DNA of 64,000 nt from DASSKA01 sp963839365 (GCA_963839365.1 CAWIUT010000003.1:310001-374000); one strand, 5' to 3'; counted from the first letter of the stretch, positions 7,789-18,587 are shown. Numbers and translations: made by a program. Notes: generated by a model from the sequence alone, not told the origin.

Positions 7789-9485
7789 GCCGTCACCTCG
7801 CTGGAGACGTTGCGCGGGTCACCGACCGGCCACAACGGCATGTTCTCGCCGTGCCGGTAGTAGGGGGCGTGGAGCGGCGCAAGCGGCTCGTTGCCCGTGA
7901 TCAGGTCCGCGGCCTTCTCGGCGACCATCATGACCGGGGCCAGGATGTTGCCGTTCGTCACGTAGGGCATCACCGAGGCGTCCACGACGCGGAGGCCATC
8001 GACGCCGTGCACCCGCATCGTGGTCGGGTCCACCACGCTCATGTCGTCGGTGCCCATCTTCGCGGTGCAGGAGGGATGAAGGGCCGTCTCCGCGTCGCGC
8101 GCGACCCAGTCGATGATCTCCTCGTCGGTGCGCACCGACGGGCCCGGCGAGATCTCACCGGCACTGAACGGCGCGAAGGCCGGCTGGGCCAGGATGTCCC
8201 GGGCCGCGTTCACCATCTCCACCCATTCCCGGCGGTCGTTCTCGGTGGAGAGGTAGTTGAACCGGAGGGCGGGGTGCTCGAACGGGTCGCGGGAGCGGAT
8301 CTTCACGCTGCCGCGCACGTCGGAGTACATGGGGCCGATGTGCACCTGGTAGCCGTGCTCCGCCGCCGGCCGGGTGCCGTCGTACCGGATCGCGATGGGC
8401 AGGAAGTGGAACATCAGGTTGGGGTACTTCACCGTGTCGTTGCTGCGGATGAAGCCGCCGGCCTCGAAGTGGTTCGACGCGCCGACGCCGCGCCGCATCA
8501 GCCACTCCAGGGCGATCCGCGGCTTGTGACGGTGCTTGAGCCACGGTGCGATCGAGACCGGCTGCTTGCTGGCGTGCTGGATGTAGACCTCGAGATGGTC
8601 TTGCAGGTTCTCGCCGACGCCGGGAAGGTCGGCGACGGGGTCGATCCCCAGCGACCGCAGCTCGGCGGCGTTGCCGATCCCGGTCAGCTGCAGCAGCTGG
8701 GGGGTGTTGATGGCACCACCGCAGAGGATGACCTCGGCGGCGTCCACGCTGCGGCGCAGCCTTCGGCCCCGGATGAAGTCGACTCCGACGACCTTGGTGC
8801 CCTGCGTGCGCAGCCGGGTCACCTGCGCGAGGGTGAGCACGTCGAGGTTCGGGCGATTCATCACCGGGTGCAGGTACGCCCGGGCGGCACTGAGGCGGCG
8901 GCCGCGGTGCACGTTTCGGTCGAACGGCGCGAAGCCCTCCTGGCGGTAGCCGTTCACGTCATCGGTCAGCGGATAGCCCGCCTGCTGCACCGCCTCGAAG
9001 AACGCCCCGAACAGTGGGCTGCGCGCCGGACCGCGTTCCAGCGCCAGTGGCCCGGACCCGCCGCGCCAGGTGTCCGCTCCAGCCAGACAGGTCTCCATCC
9101 GCTTGAAGTACGGCAGGCAGTGGGCGTAGTCCCAGCTGTCCATGCCCGGGTCGGAAGCCCACCGCTCCAGGTCGAGCGGGTTGCCGCGCTGGAAGATCAT
9201 CCCGTTGATGCTGCTGGAACCGCCCAGCACCTTCCCGCGCGCGTGGAACACCCGCCGCCCGTTCATGAAAGGCTCCGGCTCCGACTCGTACCTCCAGTCG
9301 TAGAGCGGGTTCCCGATCGGGTACGGCAACGCAGCCGGCATGTGGATCAGCGGGTCGACCTTGAAGTCGGACCGTCCCGCCTCCAGCACCAGCACCGTAG
9401 TGGCCGGGTCCGCGCTCAGCCGGTTGGCCAGCGCCGACCCCGCCGAGCCCCCGCCGACGATGACGTAGTCGTAGCCGTTCCTCAC
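7785..9485 (-). CDS. betA: Choline dehydrogenase (GMC oxidoreductase)
   Basis: A 566-residue FAD enzyme of the glucose-methanol-choline family; BetA oxidises choline to betaine aldehyde. The N-terminus YDYVIVGGGSAGSALANRLS binds FAD. GMC signatures follow: GKVLGGSSSINGMIFQRG (about residues 80-97) and GAINTPQLLQLTGIG (about 255-270). The C-terminal HPSCTAKMG and DASVMPYVTNGNILAPVMMVAEKAAD carry the catalytic His and Asn region. The GTG at 9485 was chosen because it overlaps the betB stop (GTGA), has AGGAG 9 nt upstream and begins exactly at the Rossmann strand; longer in-frame readings run into betB. It is the middle gene of the bet operon. Confidence 0.93.
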   Translation of the reverse strand: MRNGYDYVIVGGGSAGSALANRLSADPATTVLVLEAGRSDFKVDPLIHMPAALPYPIGNPLYDWRYESEPEPFMNGRRVFHARGKVLGGSSSINGMIFQRGNPLDLERWASDPGMDSWDYAHCLPYFKRMETCLAGADTWRGGSGPLALERGPARSPLFGAFFEAVQQAGYPLTDDVNGYRQEGFAPFDRNVHRGRRLSAARAYLHPVMNRPNLDVLTLAQVTRLRTQGTKVVGVDFIRGRRLRRSVDAAEVILCGGAINTPQLLQLTGIGNAAELRSLGIDPVADLPGVGENLQDHLEVYIQHASKQPVSIAPWLKHRHKPRIALEWLMRRGVGASNHFEAGGFIRSNDTVKYPNLMFHFLPIAIRYDGTRPAAEHGYQVHIGPMYSDVRGSVKIRSRDPFEHPALRFNYLSTENDRREWVEMVNAARDILAQPAFAPFSAGEISPGPSVRTDEEIIDWVARDAETALHPSCTAKMGTDDMSVVDPTTMRVHGVDGLRVVDASVMPYVTNGNILAPVMMVAEKAADLITGNEPLAPLHAPYYRHGENMPLWPVGDPRNVSSEVTA

Positions 9486-10990
9486 TTCAGCTCCTGTCCA
9501 GTCGGGTTGTCGAACCAGTTCTGCGGGGCCGGCGCGATGTTGTGCCAGATGTGCTTGGTCTCGCGGTACTCGTCGAGACCCTGCAGCCCGAGCTCCCGTC
9601 CAGTGCCGGACTGCTTGTAGCCGCCCCACTCCGCCTGCGGCACGTAGGGGTGGTAGTCGTTGATCCAGATCGTTCCGTGCCGCAGCCGGGTGGCGACCCG
9701 CTCGGCCCTGCCGGCGCTCTGGGTCCACACCGCCCCGGCCAAGCCGTAGACCGTGTCGTTGGCCAGTGACACCGCGGCGTCCTCACGGCTGCGGTCCGTG
9801 GCGCCCTCGAAGGTCTCCACGGTGAGCACCGGCCCGAAGGACTCCTCCTGCACACAGGCCATGTCGGTGCTGCACCGATCCAGGATCGTGGGTAGGTAGA
9901 AGAAGCCGTCGGCCAGCGCCGGGTCACTCGGCCGCTCGCCACCGACCCGTAGCTCGGCACCCTCGGCCACCGCGGCCGCGACGTACCGCTCCACCTTCTC
10001 CCGATGCGCCGCGCTGATCAGTGGGCCGGCTTGCGCCTTCTCGTCGAAGGGTCCACCGAGTCGGACCCGACGGGCGCGACGTACCAGCTCGTCGACGAAC
10101 TCGTCGTGGATCGACGCCTCCACGATCAGCCGGGCCCCCGCCGAGCACACCTGACCGGAGTCCAGGAACACCGCCGTCATCGCCATGTCCACCGCGGTCT
10201 CCAGGTCGGCGTCCGCAAAGACGATGTTCGGGTTCTTGCCGGCGAGCTCCAACGCCACCTTCTTCACCGTCGCGGAAGCGGCCGCCATGATGCGGCGACC
10301 GGTGAGCAGCCCGCCGGTGAACGAGACCATGTCCACCTCGGGCGCCTCGGTCAGCGTCGTTCCCACCGGGTCGCCCGGGCCGAGGACCAGGTTCGCCACG
10401 CCGGCGGGGACACCCGCCTCGGTCAGCGCAGTGATGAGCCAGATCGCGGTGGACGGGGTGAGCTCGGAGGGCTTGAGCACGAACGTGTTGCCGGCAGCCA
10501 GCGCGGGAGCGACCTTCCAGGAGGTCTGCAGCAGCGGAAAGTTCCAAGGGGTGATCAACGAGCAGACTCCGACGGGCTCGTGCACCACCCGGCTCACCAC
10601 GCCCGGCTGGCCGGTCTCCACCACGCGGCCGGCGTCAGCGGTGACGAGACCAGCGTAGTAGCGGAACACGCCGATGATGTCCTCCATGTCGATGGCGGAC
10701 TCCACGAGCCGCTTGCCCGTGTCGAGCGACTCGAGACGGGCAACCTCGGTCTTTTCCGCCTCCAGACGGTCGGCCACTGCGTGCAGGATCCGGCCGCGCT
10801 CGAGCGGCCCGGTCCGGGCCCATGGACCGTCCTCGAACGCCCGGCGGGCCGCGCGGACGGCTGCTCGCGCCTCCTCGGCCCCCGCCTCCGAGACCGTGGC
10901 CACGACCCGGTTGTCGGCAGGGCACCGGATATCACGGGTGCGCCCGCCGGCTGCGCCTGTCCAGGCACCGTCGATGAACAGCTCCGCCAT
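9482..10990 (-). CDS. betB: Betaine-aldehyde dehydrogenase
   Basis: A 502-residue NAD(P)-dependent aldehyde dehydrogenase. In this operon it should oxidise betaine aldehyde to glycine betaine. Family landmarks are ITPWNFPLLQTSWKVAPALAAGN with the cofactor contact, FTGGLLTGRRIMAAA, the general base in KKVALELAGKNPNIVF, the catalytic Cys in LDSGQVCSAGARL, and EESFGPVLTVE. It is annotated from the ATG at 10990, which has GGGAGG 4 nt upstream; a start 7 codons earlier has no ribosome site. It is the first gene of betB-betA-betT, so the operon promoter must lie in 10991-11140. The exact aldehyde substrate is inferred from context. Confidence 0.92.
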   Translation of the reverse strand: MAELFIDGAWTGAAGGRTRDIRCPADNRVVATVSEAGAEEARAAVRAARRAFEDGPWARTGPLERGRILHAVADRLEAEKTEVARLESLDTGKRLVESAIDMEDIIGVFRYYAGLVTADAGRVVETGQPGVVSRVVHEPVGVCSLITPWNFPLLQTSWKVAPALAAGNTFVLKPSELTPSTAIWLITALTEAGVPAGVANLVLGPGDPVGTTLTEAPEVDMVSFTGGLLTGRRIMAAASATVKKVALELAGKNPNIVFADADLETAVDMAMTAVFLDSGQVCSAGARLIVEASIHDEFVDELVRRARRVRLGGPFDEKAQAGPLISAAHREKVERYVAAAVAEGAELRVGGERPSDPALADGFFYLPTILDRCSTDMACVQEESFGPVLTVETFEGATDRSREDAAVSLANDTVYGLAGAVWTQSAGRAERVATRLRHGTIWINDYHPYVPQAEWGGYKQSGTGRELGLQGLDEYRETKHIWHNIAPAPQNWFDNPTGQELK

Positions 10991-11140
10991 CTGTCCTCCC
11001 GAGACACACATGCGCGGAACGTCCTCGAGGTCGACACACGGGCGAACCGCGACTCCGTAAGAGCGAGTGGCTGACGCTAGTAGTCCTGCCCCGTATGTTC
11101 CAATTCACCCCAGATGTCTAGACCATCGGTCGGGATGGCG
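10991..11140 (-). promoter_or_regulatory. bet operon promoter region with GTCTAGAC palindrome
   Basis: This 150-bp gap precedes betB on the minus strand and follows the DUF2550 stop. It contains the perfect 8-bp palindrome GTCTAGAC at 11116-11123, flanked by GATG and CCATC so that the near-dyad extends to 15 bp. A GntR- or TetR-family operator is possible, but no bet repressor gene is visible in the window. A GGGAGG ribosome site lies just before the betB ATG. No confident -10/-35 pair could be fixed. Confidence 0.4.
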
Positions 11141-11584
11141 TCAGTGGCGGCGCAGCCGCTGCCCGGGCGGCGCGGCCTCCAGCCAGGCCAGGAAGCCGGT
11201 GAGCGCCTCGGGACTCATCGCCACCTCCAGCGTCCCCAGCGGGGTGTGGCAGGTGACGACGACGTGCCCGGCGTAGAGGGAGTACGCCTCCACACCGGCC
11301 GGGTCGCGACGGCCGGCGTACTCCAGCTCCGAGCGCCGCAGCACCAGCCGCGGGCGGGGCGAGACGGAGAAGACCCGGAACCACTCCAGGACCCCTCCGG
11401 AGTAGCGACCTACCCCCAGAACCCATCCGCGTCCGGCCCTGCCGGACCGGACGCGGACGCTGAACTCGAACGTGCCACCGTGGCGGGAGATCCAGCGGCG
11501 GCGCACCACGAGGGCAAGACCGTAGGCCAGCACGAGAAGCAGCAACGAACCGGCGGAGTCCGCCAGCCACTCCCATACCGGCAT
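11141..11584 (-). CDS. DUF2550 membrane-anchored protein
   Basis: A 147-residue protein with one N-terminal membrane helix (about residues 11-27, SLLLLVLAYGLALVV) followed by a basic stretch RRRWISRHGG and a cytoplasmic beta-rich domain. It belongs to DUF2550, which in mycobacteria and relatives sits directly after atpC, as it does here; the function is unknown. The start is 43 nt after the atpC stop, so it is probably the distal gene of the ATP synthase transcript. Conserved features visible are GTFEFSVRVRSG and WFRVFSVSPRPRL. Confidence 0.85.
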   Translation of the reverse strand: MPVWEWLADSAGSLLLLVLAYGLALVVRRRWISRHGGTFEFSVRVRSGRAGRGWVLGVGRYSGGVLEWFRVFSVSPRPRLVLRRSELEYAGRRDPAGVEAYSLYAGHVVVTCHTPLGTLEVAMSPEALTGFLAWLEAAPPGQRLRRH

Positions 11585-11627
11585 CTACCGCCTCCCCTTC
11601 GGGGTGGATCGGCCACGTGCACGACCC

Positions 11628-11962
11628 TCAGGCCCGTTCGTTGGTCTCCCTCTCCTTCGCGGCCTCCAGCCGGCGCCGAGCCTCCTCGAGATCACTCTCG
11701 TGGGAGATCTCGGCCCGCTCGCAGAGGATGCTCACGCGGTTGTTGGCCACCGAGACGAACCCGCCGTCGATGGCAGCCACCCAGTGGCCCTCGTCGGCGG
11801 TGCGTACGTCCACCTGGCCGGGGGCGAGCACCGACAGCAGCGGCGTGTGGTGAGCCATGATGCCGATCTCGCCCGCCAGCGTGCGGGTGTTGACCACCGT
11901 CGCCTCCCCCGACCACAGCTTGCGGTCGGCGGCGACGAACTCCACGTGCATGCTGGTGGCCA

Positions 11963-11963
<1 letters not shown>
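11628..11963 (-). CDS. atpC: ATP synthase F1 epsilon subunit
   Basis: A 111-residue epsilon subunit of the central stalk of F1, which couples rotation to catalysis and can inhibit ATP hydrolysis. The N-terminal beta sandwich reads HVEFVAADRKLWSGEATVVNTRTLAGEIGIMAHHTPLLSVL. The C-terminal helical part is short, ending LEEARRRLEAAKERETNERA, as in many actinobacteria. The ATG overlaps the atpD stop (ATGA), so translation is coupled. It is the last canonical gene of atpBEFHAGDC. Confidence 0.95.
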
Positions 11964-13420
<1,457 letters not shown>

Positions 13421-13438
13421 GGTCTCTCACTTACTCCG

Positions 13439-14347
13439 TTATCGACCGGCGTTCGCATCGGCGAGCGCGTCCACGCCACCGACGATCTCGCTGATTTCTT
13501 GGGTGATCCCGGCCTGGCGGGCCTGGTTCGCGATTCTGGTGTAGTTCTGGATGAGGTCGTCTGCGTTGTCCGTCGCGGACTTCATGGCCCGCTGCCGAGC
13601 CGCCAGCTCGGAGGCCGAGGCCTGCAGCATGCAGAAGAAGATGCGGCTCTCGACGTACTTCGGCAACAGCGCGTCGAGGACCTCCGCCGCGCTCGGCTCG
13701 AACTCGTACAGCGGGAGAACCTCCTCCGGCGGCGGCTTCTCCTCGCCTTCGACGACCTCGAGCGGGAGCAGCCGCATGTCGGTGGCCTCCTGCACGAGCA
13801 TCGACTTGAACCGGGTGTAGACCACGTGCACCTCGTCGACGGCCCGCTCGCCCTCCTCGGACACGAAGGCGCCGATCAGGCCCTCCCCGACCTCGCGCGC
13901 GTTGGCGTAGCGCGGAGTCTCGGAGAAGCCGGTCCAGCTGCCGGCGACCGCCCGGTTGCGGAAGTTGTAGTAGGTCAGCCCCTTGCGTCCGGTGACGTAG
14001 ACGTCGACCTCCTTGCCCTCCCCTCGCAGCCGCTCGATGCAGCGCTCGGCGTGCTTGAGCGCGCCGGAGGAGTAGGAGCCGGCCAGGCCCCGGTCGCTGG
14101 TGATCACCAGCACCGCGGCCCGGCGGGGGTTCTCCGGCTCGGTCGTCAGCGGGTGCTCGACGTTGGAGTACGTCGCCACCGCGGACACCGCCCGGGTCAG
14201 CTCCCTGGCATAGGGCTCAGCGGCATGGGCGCGCTGCTGAGCCTTGATGATCCGGGATGCCGCGATCAGCTCCATGGCGCGCGTGATCTTCTTGATGGAC
14301 TGGACCGACCTGATCCGACCCCGCATCTCGCGCAGCGATACAGCCAT
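13439..14347 (-). CDS. atpG: ATP synthase F1 gamma subunit
   Basis: A 302-residue gamma subunit, the rotating coiled-coil shaft of F1. The N-terminal helix LREMRGRIRSVQSIKKITRAMELIA and the C-terminal helix MKSATDNADDLIQNYTRIANQARQAGITQEISEIVGG form the antiparallel coiled coil. The central Rossmann-like part contains ITSDRGLAGSYSSGAL. An insertion near residues 200-225 rich in Glu and Pro (EGEEKPPPEEVLP) is longer than in E. coli but usual in actinobacteria. It starts 3 nt after the atpA stop. Confidence 0.97.
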   Translation of the reverse strand: MAVSLREMRGRIRSVQSIKKITRAMELIAASRIIKAQQRAHAAEPYARELTRAVSAVATYSNVEHPLTTEPENPRRAAVLVITSDRGLAGSYSSGALKHAERCIERLRGEGKEVDVYVTGRKGLTYYNFRNRAVAGSWTGFSETPRYANAREVGEGLIGAFVSEEGERAVDEVHVVYTRFKSMLVQEATDMRLLPLEVVEGEEKPPPEEVLPLYEFEPSAAEVLDALLPKYVESRIFFCMLQASASELAARQRAMKSATDNADDLIQNYTRIANQARQAGITQEISEIVGGVDALADANAGR

Positions 14348-14350
14348 GCG

Positions 14351-15991
14351 TCAGCCTCGCTTCTGCTTCACGATCTTCTCCTGCTCGACGTCCTCGTCGG
14401 CAAGAGCCTCGAAGTCCTCGCGGCCAGCCGCCAGGGACTTGCCCTCGCTGGTCTCGAACTGCCGCGCGAACCGGTCGTAGGCGCCGTCCACCGCCTGCTT
14501 GGACTCGTCGGTCCAGTCCCGCGACTCACGGATGGCGTCCAGGATGCCGCCATGCTCGTGGCGCAGGTAGTCCAGGAAGTCCCGCTCGAAGCGCAGCACG
14601 TCTCCGACCGGGAGGGCGTCGAGCTTGCCGGACAGGCCGATGTGCAGCGACACCGCCTGCTCTTCGAACGGGTACGGGCTGAACTGGTGCTGCTTCAGCA
14701 GCTCCATCAGCCGCACGCCGCGGTCCAGCTGCCGCCGGGAGGCCGCGTCGAGGTCGGAGGCGAACATCGCGAACGCCTCCATCGCGCGGTACTGCGCCAG
14801 GTCGACCTTCAGCGAGCCGGTGACCTTCTTCATCGCCTTGAACATCGCCGCGCCACCGACCCGGGACACCGAGATTCCGACGTCGATCGCCGGGCGCTGG
14901 TTCGCGTTGAACAGGTCCGACTGCAAGAAGATCTGGCCGTCGGTGATCGAGATGACGTTGGTGGGGATGTAGGCCGACACGTCGTTGGCCTTGGTCTCCA
15001 CGATCGGCAGGCCGGTCATCGACCCGCCGCCCATCTCGTCGGAGAGCTTGGCGCAGCGCTCCAGCAGACGGCTGTGCAGGTAGAACACGTCACCGGGGTA
15101 GGCCTCGCGACCCGGCGGCCGGCGCAGCAGCAGGGAGACCGCACGGTAGGCCTCGGCCTGCTTGCTCAGGTCGTCGAAGACGATCAGCACGTGCTTGCCC
15201 TGGTACATCCAGTGCTGGCCGATGGCGGAGCCGGTGTAGGGCGCGAGGTACTTGAAGCCGGCTGCGTCGGACGCGGGAGCCGCCACGATCGTGGTGTACT
15301 CCAGCGCACCGGCCTCCTCCAGGGAGGCGCGCACCGAGGCGATGGTGGAGCCCTTCTGGCCGATTCCGACGTAGATGCAGCGGACCTGCTGCTTCGGGTC
15401 GCCAGAGGCCCAGGCGTCCTTCTGGTTGATGATCGTGTCGATGGCGATCGCGGTCTTGCCGGTCTGCCGGTCCCCGATGATCAGCTGCCGCTGGCCGCGG
15501 CCGATCGGGGTCAGCGCGTCGATCGCCTTCAGACCGGTCAGCATCGGCTCGTTCACGCTCTGCCGCTGCACCACCGACGGCGCCTGCAGCTCGAGGGCAC
15601 GGCGGCCTTCGGTGGCAATGTCGCCGAGACCGTCCATCGGCTGGCCCAGCGGGTCGACGACCCGGCCGAGGTAGCCCTCCCCGACCGGCACCGACAGCAC
15701 CTCGCCGGTACGTCGGACCTGCTGGCCCTCGTCGATGCCGGAGAAGTCGCCGAGGATGACGACGCCGATGTTGCGCAGGTCGAGGTTCAGCGCGATGCCG
15801 AGCGTGCCGTCCTCGAACTCGAGCAGCTCGTTGGCCATCACCGAGGGCAGCCCCTCGACGGAGGCGATACCGTCCATCGCCTCGGCGACCCGGCCGACCT
15901 CTTCGCGGGAGGCCGCCTCGGGCTGGTACTCGGAGACGAACTGCTGCAGCGCCTCCTTGATCTCCTCGGGGCGGATCGTGAGCTCGGTCAT
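14351..15991 (-). CDS. atpA: ATP synthase F1 alpha subunit
   Basis: A 546-residue non-catalytic nucleotide-binding subunit. Walker A is GDRQTGKTAIAIDTIINQK, the DELSEED-equivalent and arginine-finger region follows, and the signature VISITDGQIFLQSDLFNANQRPAIDVGISVSRVGG is intact. The C-terminus is extended compared with E. coli AtpA, ending in a charged tail (EDVEQEKIVKQKRG), as in other actinobacteria. It starts 73 nt after the atpH stop and ends 3 nt before atpG. Confidence 0.98.
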   Translation of the reverse strand: MTELTIRPEEIKEALQQFVSEYQPEAASREEVGRVAEAMDGIASVEGLPSVMANELLEFEDGTLGIALNLDLRNIGVVILGDFSGIDEGQQVRRTGEVLSVPVGEGYLGRVVDPLGQPMDGLGDIATEGRRALELQAPSVVQRQSVNEPMLTGLKAIDALTPIGRGQRQLIIGDRQTGKTAIAIDTIINQKDAWASGDPKQQVRCIYVGIGQKGSTIASVRASLEEAGALEYTTIVAAPASDAAGFKYLAPYTGSAIGQHWMYQGKHVLIVFDDLSKQAEAYRAVSLLLRRPPGREAYPGDVFYLHSRLLERCAKLSDEMGGGSMTGLPIVETKANDVSAYIPTNVISITDGQIFLQSDLFNANQRPAIDVGISVSRVGGAAMFKAMKKVTGSLKVDLAQYRAMEAFAMFASDLDAASRRQLDRGVRLMELLKQHQFSPYPFEEQAVSLHIGLSGKLDALPVGDVLRFERDFLDYLRHEHGGILDAIRESRDWTDESKQAVDGAYDRFARQFETSEGKSLAAGREDFEALADEDVEQEKIVKQKRG

Positions 15992-16064
15992 CTTCTTGCC
16001 TCTGTTCTCCTGCTGGTTTGTGACCTGGGTGGTGTTGCGCTGTCTGGGGGTCGCTGGCTGCGGC

Positions 16065-16874
16065 TCAGTGCTCCAGCCGTCGGCGGGCCTGCTTGAGCCT
16101 GGCCTCGATGGTGGAGTCGATCACCTCGTCGCCGACCGCGACCCGCACTCCGCCGAGCACCTGGGGCTCGACGATCACGTTGAGGTGCACCTCGTGGGAG
16201 TACTGCCGGGCCAGCGCGTTCGCCAGCCGGTCCTTGTGGTCCTCGCTGAGCGGGGCAGCCACCCACACCGTGGCCACCAGCCGGTCCCGCCGCTCCGCAG
16301 CCACCTTCTGGTAGCTGTCCAAGACGGTCGACAGGTTCCCGTGCCGGGCCGCGACCGCCTGGCCGAGCAGCTTGCGGGTGGGCTCGTCGACCCGGTCCCC
16401 GAGCAGCCGGTCGAGCAGCTCCCGCTTGCGCTCGAGCGGGTAGCCCTGCTCGGTGAGCACCTCACGCAGCTCGGCGTTCGCCTCCACGATCCGCGAGAAG
16501 CGGAACAGGTTGTCCTCGAGCTCGTCGAGGTGGCCGGCCCGGTCGGCGCGGGCCACGTGTGCCAGCACCGAGCCGCGTTCGAGCGCGTCACCGAGATCGC
16601 CGCCGCGGGACCAGCGGTGCCGGACGGCCTCCTCGAGGACCCCGAAGGTCGCGTCGGAGACCTTGCCGCGCAGCAGCGTGTGCAACAGCCGGCTCTTGGC
16701 CTCGGCAGCCACCGCAGGCTCGGTCAGGGCCCGCCGGAGCGAGTGGCGGGTGTCCATGGTGACGGCAAGCGCGAACAGCTCGTCGCCCACCACCTCGGCA
16801 TCCGCACCGCCACCGAGCAGCGACTCGACCTTGTCCAGCACGGCCGCCATCGAGCGGGCCGAACCTGCCTGCAT
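16065..16874 (-). CDS. atpH: ATP synthase F1 delta subunit
   Basis: A 269-residue delta subunit, the peripheral-stalk protein that ties the top of F1 to the b subunits. The N-terminal part, about 90 residues longer than the E. coli protein, is the usual actinobacterial extension (LDKVESLLGGG...MDTRHSLRRALTEP). The C-terminal signature ALARQYSHEVHLNVIVEPQVLGGVRVAVGDEVIDSTIEARLKQARRRL is clear. The start at 16874 lies 1 nt after the atpF stop; a Met eight codons later is an alternative start. Confidence 0.94.
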   Translation of the reverse strand: MQAGSARSMAAVLDKVESLLGGGADAEVVGDELFALAVTMDTRHSLRRALTEPAVAAEAKSRLLHTLLRGKVSDATFGVLEEAVRHRWSRGGDLGDALERGSVLAHVARADRAGHLDELEDNLFRFSRIVEANAELREVLTEQGYPLERKRELLDRLLGDRVDEPTRKLLGQAVAARHGNLSTVLDSYQKVAAERRDRLVATVWVAAPLSEDHKDRLANALARQYSHEVHLNVIVEPQVLGGVRVAVGDEVIDSTIEARLKQARRRLEH

Positions 16875-16875
16875 G

Positions 16876-17442
16876 TCAGCTCACTCCCGTGGAGGTGGAG
16901 GCCTCTTGGGATTCCAGCGACTCGATGAACCGCTCGACCGTGCGGCTGCGCCGCTCGTCGTCGGTCAACGACTCCCCGACGATGCGCTCCGCGAGCGTGG
17001 TGGCCATCGTGCCCACCTCGGTGCGCAGCTGCTGGATGGCCTGTTGGCGCTCGGCGTCCAGCTGGGCGCGCGCGTGCCGCAGGATGCGGTCGGACTCCTC
17101 CTGCGCCTGCTTGCGCATGTCGGCGATGATCGCCGCCCCCTGCTCCCGGGCCTCCTCGCGGATCTTCGCCGCCTCGTGCCGGGCCTCGGTCATCTGCGCC
17201 TTGTAGCCCTCTTCGGCCGCCTTGGCGTCCGCCTTGGCCTGCTCGAGGTCCTCGAACTGCCGCTTGATCTTCGCCTGACGCTCGGTCATCGCCTTGTTCA
17301 CCGGCGGGATGACGTACTTGCCGAGCACCCACAAGATGATCACGAACGCGATCAGCTCGACGAAGAAGGTCAGGTTCGGAACGAGGAAGTTGTGCGGCTG
17401 ACTCGCAGCCATCGGCACGAGGACGTTGCCAACCTTGTCCAT
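16876..17442 (-). CDS. atpF: ATP synthase Fo b subunit
   Basis: A 188-residue b subunit. One membrane helix lies at about residues 22-43 (LTFFVELIAFVIILWVLGKYVIPP), followed by a long charged coiled coil (KAMTERQAKIKRQFEDLEQAKADAKAAEE onward) that forms the peripheral stalk. The C-terminal part, ending ERRSRTVERFIESLESQ, contacts delta. It is located 39 nt after atpE and 1 nt before atpH. Confidence 0.95.
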   Translation of the reverse strand: MDKVGNVLVPMAASQPHNFLVPNLTFFVELIAFVIILWVLGKYVIPPVNKAMTERQAKIKRQFEDLEQAKADAKAAEEGYKAQMTEARHEAAKIREEAREQGAAIIADMRKQAQEESDRILRHARAQLDAERQQAIQQLRTEVGTMATTLAERIVGESLTDDERRSRTVERFIESLESQEASTSTGVS

Positions 17443-17481
17443 CTGCTTGGTTCCCGTTCTAGGTGGTAGTCGACCCGAGCG

Positions 17482-17742
17482 TCACTTGCCGAGCACGAAC
17501 ACGAACAGCGCCATGAACGCCAGGTTGATGAAGAAGAACGCCTCACACAGTCCGACCGTCAGGAAGAAGATCGTCTGCAGACGCCCCTGGGCCTCGGGCT
17601 GGCGTGCCACGCCCTGGATGTACGAACTACCGGCCAGACCGTCACCGATCGCACCACCGATGGCGCCGCCGCCGAGGGCGAGTCCGCCGCCGATGAACGC
17701 GCCGGCGAGCTTGACGGCCGAGTCGATGTTAGATGCTGCCAC
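17482..17742 (-). CDS. atpE: ATP synthase Fo c subunit
   Basis: An 86-residue two-helix proteolipid forming the rotor ring. Helix 1 carries the glycine-rich packing stretch (GGGLALGGGAIGGAIGDG), the polar loop is RQPEAQGRL, and helix 2 carries the proton-binding Glu in GLCEAFFFINLAFM. This residue set suggests H+ rather than Na+ coupling, which is inference. A strong ribosome site (AAGGAGAG) precedes the ATG, as expected for a subunit needed in about ten copies. Confidence 0.97.
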   Translation of the reverse strand: MAASNIDSAVKLAGAFIGGGLALGGGAIGGAIGDGLAGSSYIQGVARQPEAQGRLQTIFFLTVGLCEAFFFINLAFMALFVFVLGK

Positions 17743-17825
17743 TGTCTCTCCTTGATTGACGCCGGGGTCTCCCGGCGGCCCCTTATCTGTTTACCTCTTG
17801 ATTGTCACGCGCTGGCCCACGAGGG

Positions 17826-18587
17826 TCAGTGCGCCTCTTCCAGCTCCAGCTCGTTGTCGCCCTCCACCGCCTCGGACGTGGCGTGCTCGTCGTCGTGCGA
17901 GCTCATCATGCCGAAGTACAGCACGGTCAGCAGAGCGAAGATGAACGCCTGGATCGCGCCGATGAACATGTCGAACAGCTTCCAGATCACATCGGCTCCC
18001 CACACCGTGTAGAGCGGGAGCAGGAACGCGATCAGCGCGATCATGATGCCGCCGGCGAAGATGTTGCCGAAGAGTCGCAGCGCCAGCGTGAACGGCTTGA
18101 CGATCTCCTCGATGATGTTCAGCGGCAGCAGCGCCAGGTTCGGCTGCGCATAGTGCTTCAGGTAGCCCTTCCAGCCGCGTTCGCGAATCCCGAAGACGTG
18201 CACGCCGACGATGACCAGAAGCGCCATCGCGTAGACCAGGTTGACGTCCGCGGTAGGCGCCTTGAGGTAGTCGCCGCTGGGGATCATCTCCAGCCAGTTC
18301 GAGATCAGGATGAAGAAGAACAGCGCAACCGCCAGCGGCACCACGAACGGGTGCACGCGGCCGAGGTTGTCCTCCACCTGCTTGGTGACCTCGTTGACCA
18401 CGCCCTCCCACATCAGCTGGACCTTGCTGGGGGTGCCGCTTGTCACCTTCGACCGCATCCACAGGCCGAGGCCGACCACGATCGCTCCGGCGACCACCGT
18501 GGACCAGATGGTGTCGATGTTCAGGGTCATGCCGGCAACCGTGACCGTGATGTGGTTGCCGATCTCGATGCCCTGGGCCCGGATCAT
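17826..18587 (-). CDS. atpB: ATP synthase Fo a subunit
   Basis: A 253-residue membrane subunit that forms the proton half-channels. The essential Arg lies in KPFTLALRLFGNIFAGG, and the final helix region IQAFIFALLTVLYF is conserved. About five or six membrane helices are visible. The C-terminus is acidic (EGDNELELEEAH). The ATG at 18587 overlaps the atpI stop (ATGA); longer in-frame readings run into the atpI coding region and were not used. Confidence 0.96.
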   Translation of the reverse strand: MIRAQGIEIGNHITVTVAGMTLNIDTIWSTVVAGAIVVGLGLWMRSKVTSGTPSKVQLMWEGVVNEVTKQVEDNLGRVHPFVVPLAVALFFFILISNWLEMIPSGDYLKAPTADVNLVYAMALLVIVGVHVFGIRERGWKGYLKHYAQPNLALLPLNIIEEIVKPFTLALRLFGNIFAGGIMIALIAFLLPLYTVWGADVIWKLFDMFIGAIQAFIFALLTVLYFGMMSSHDDEHATSEAVEGDNELELEEAH

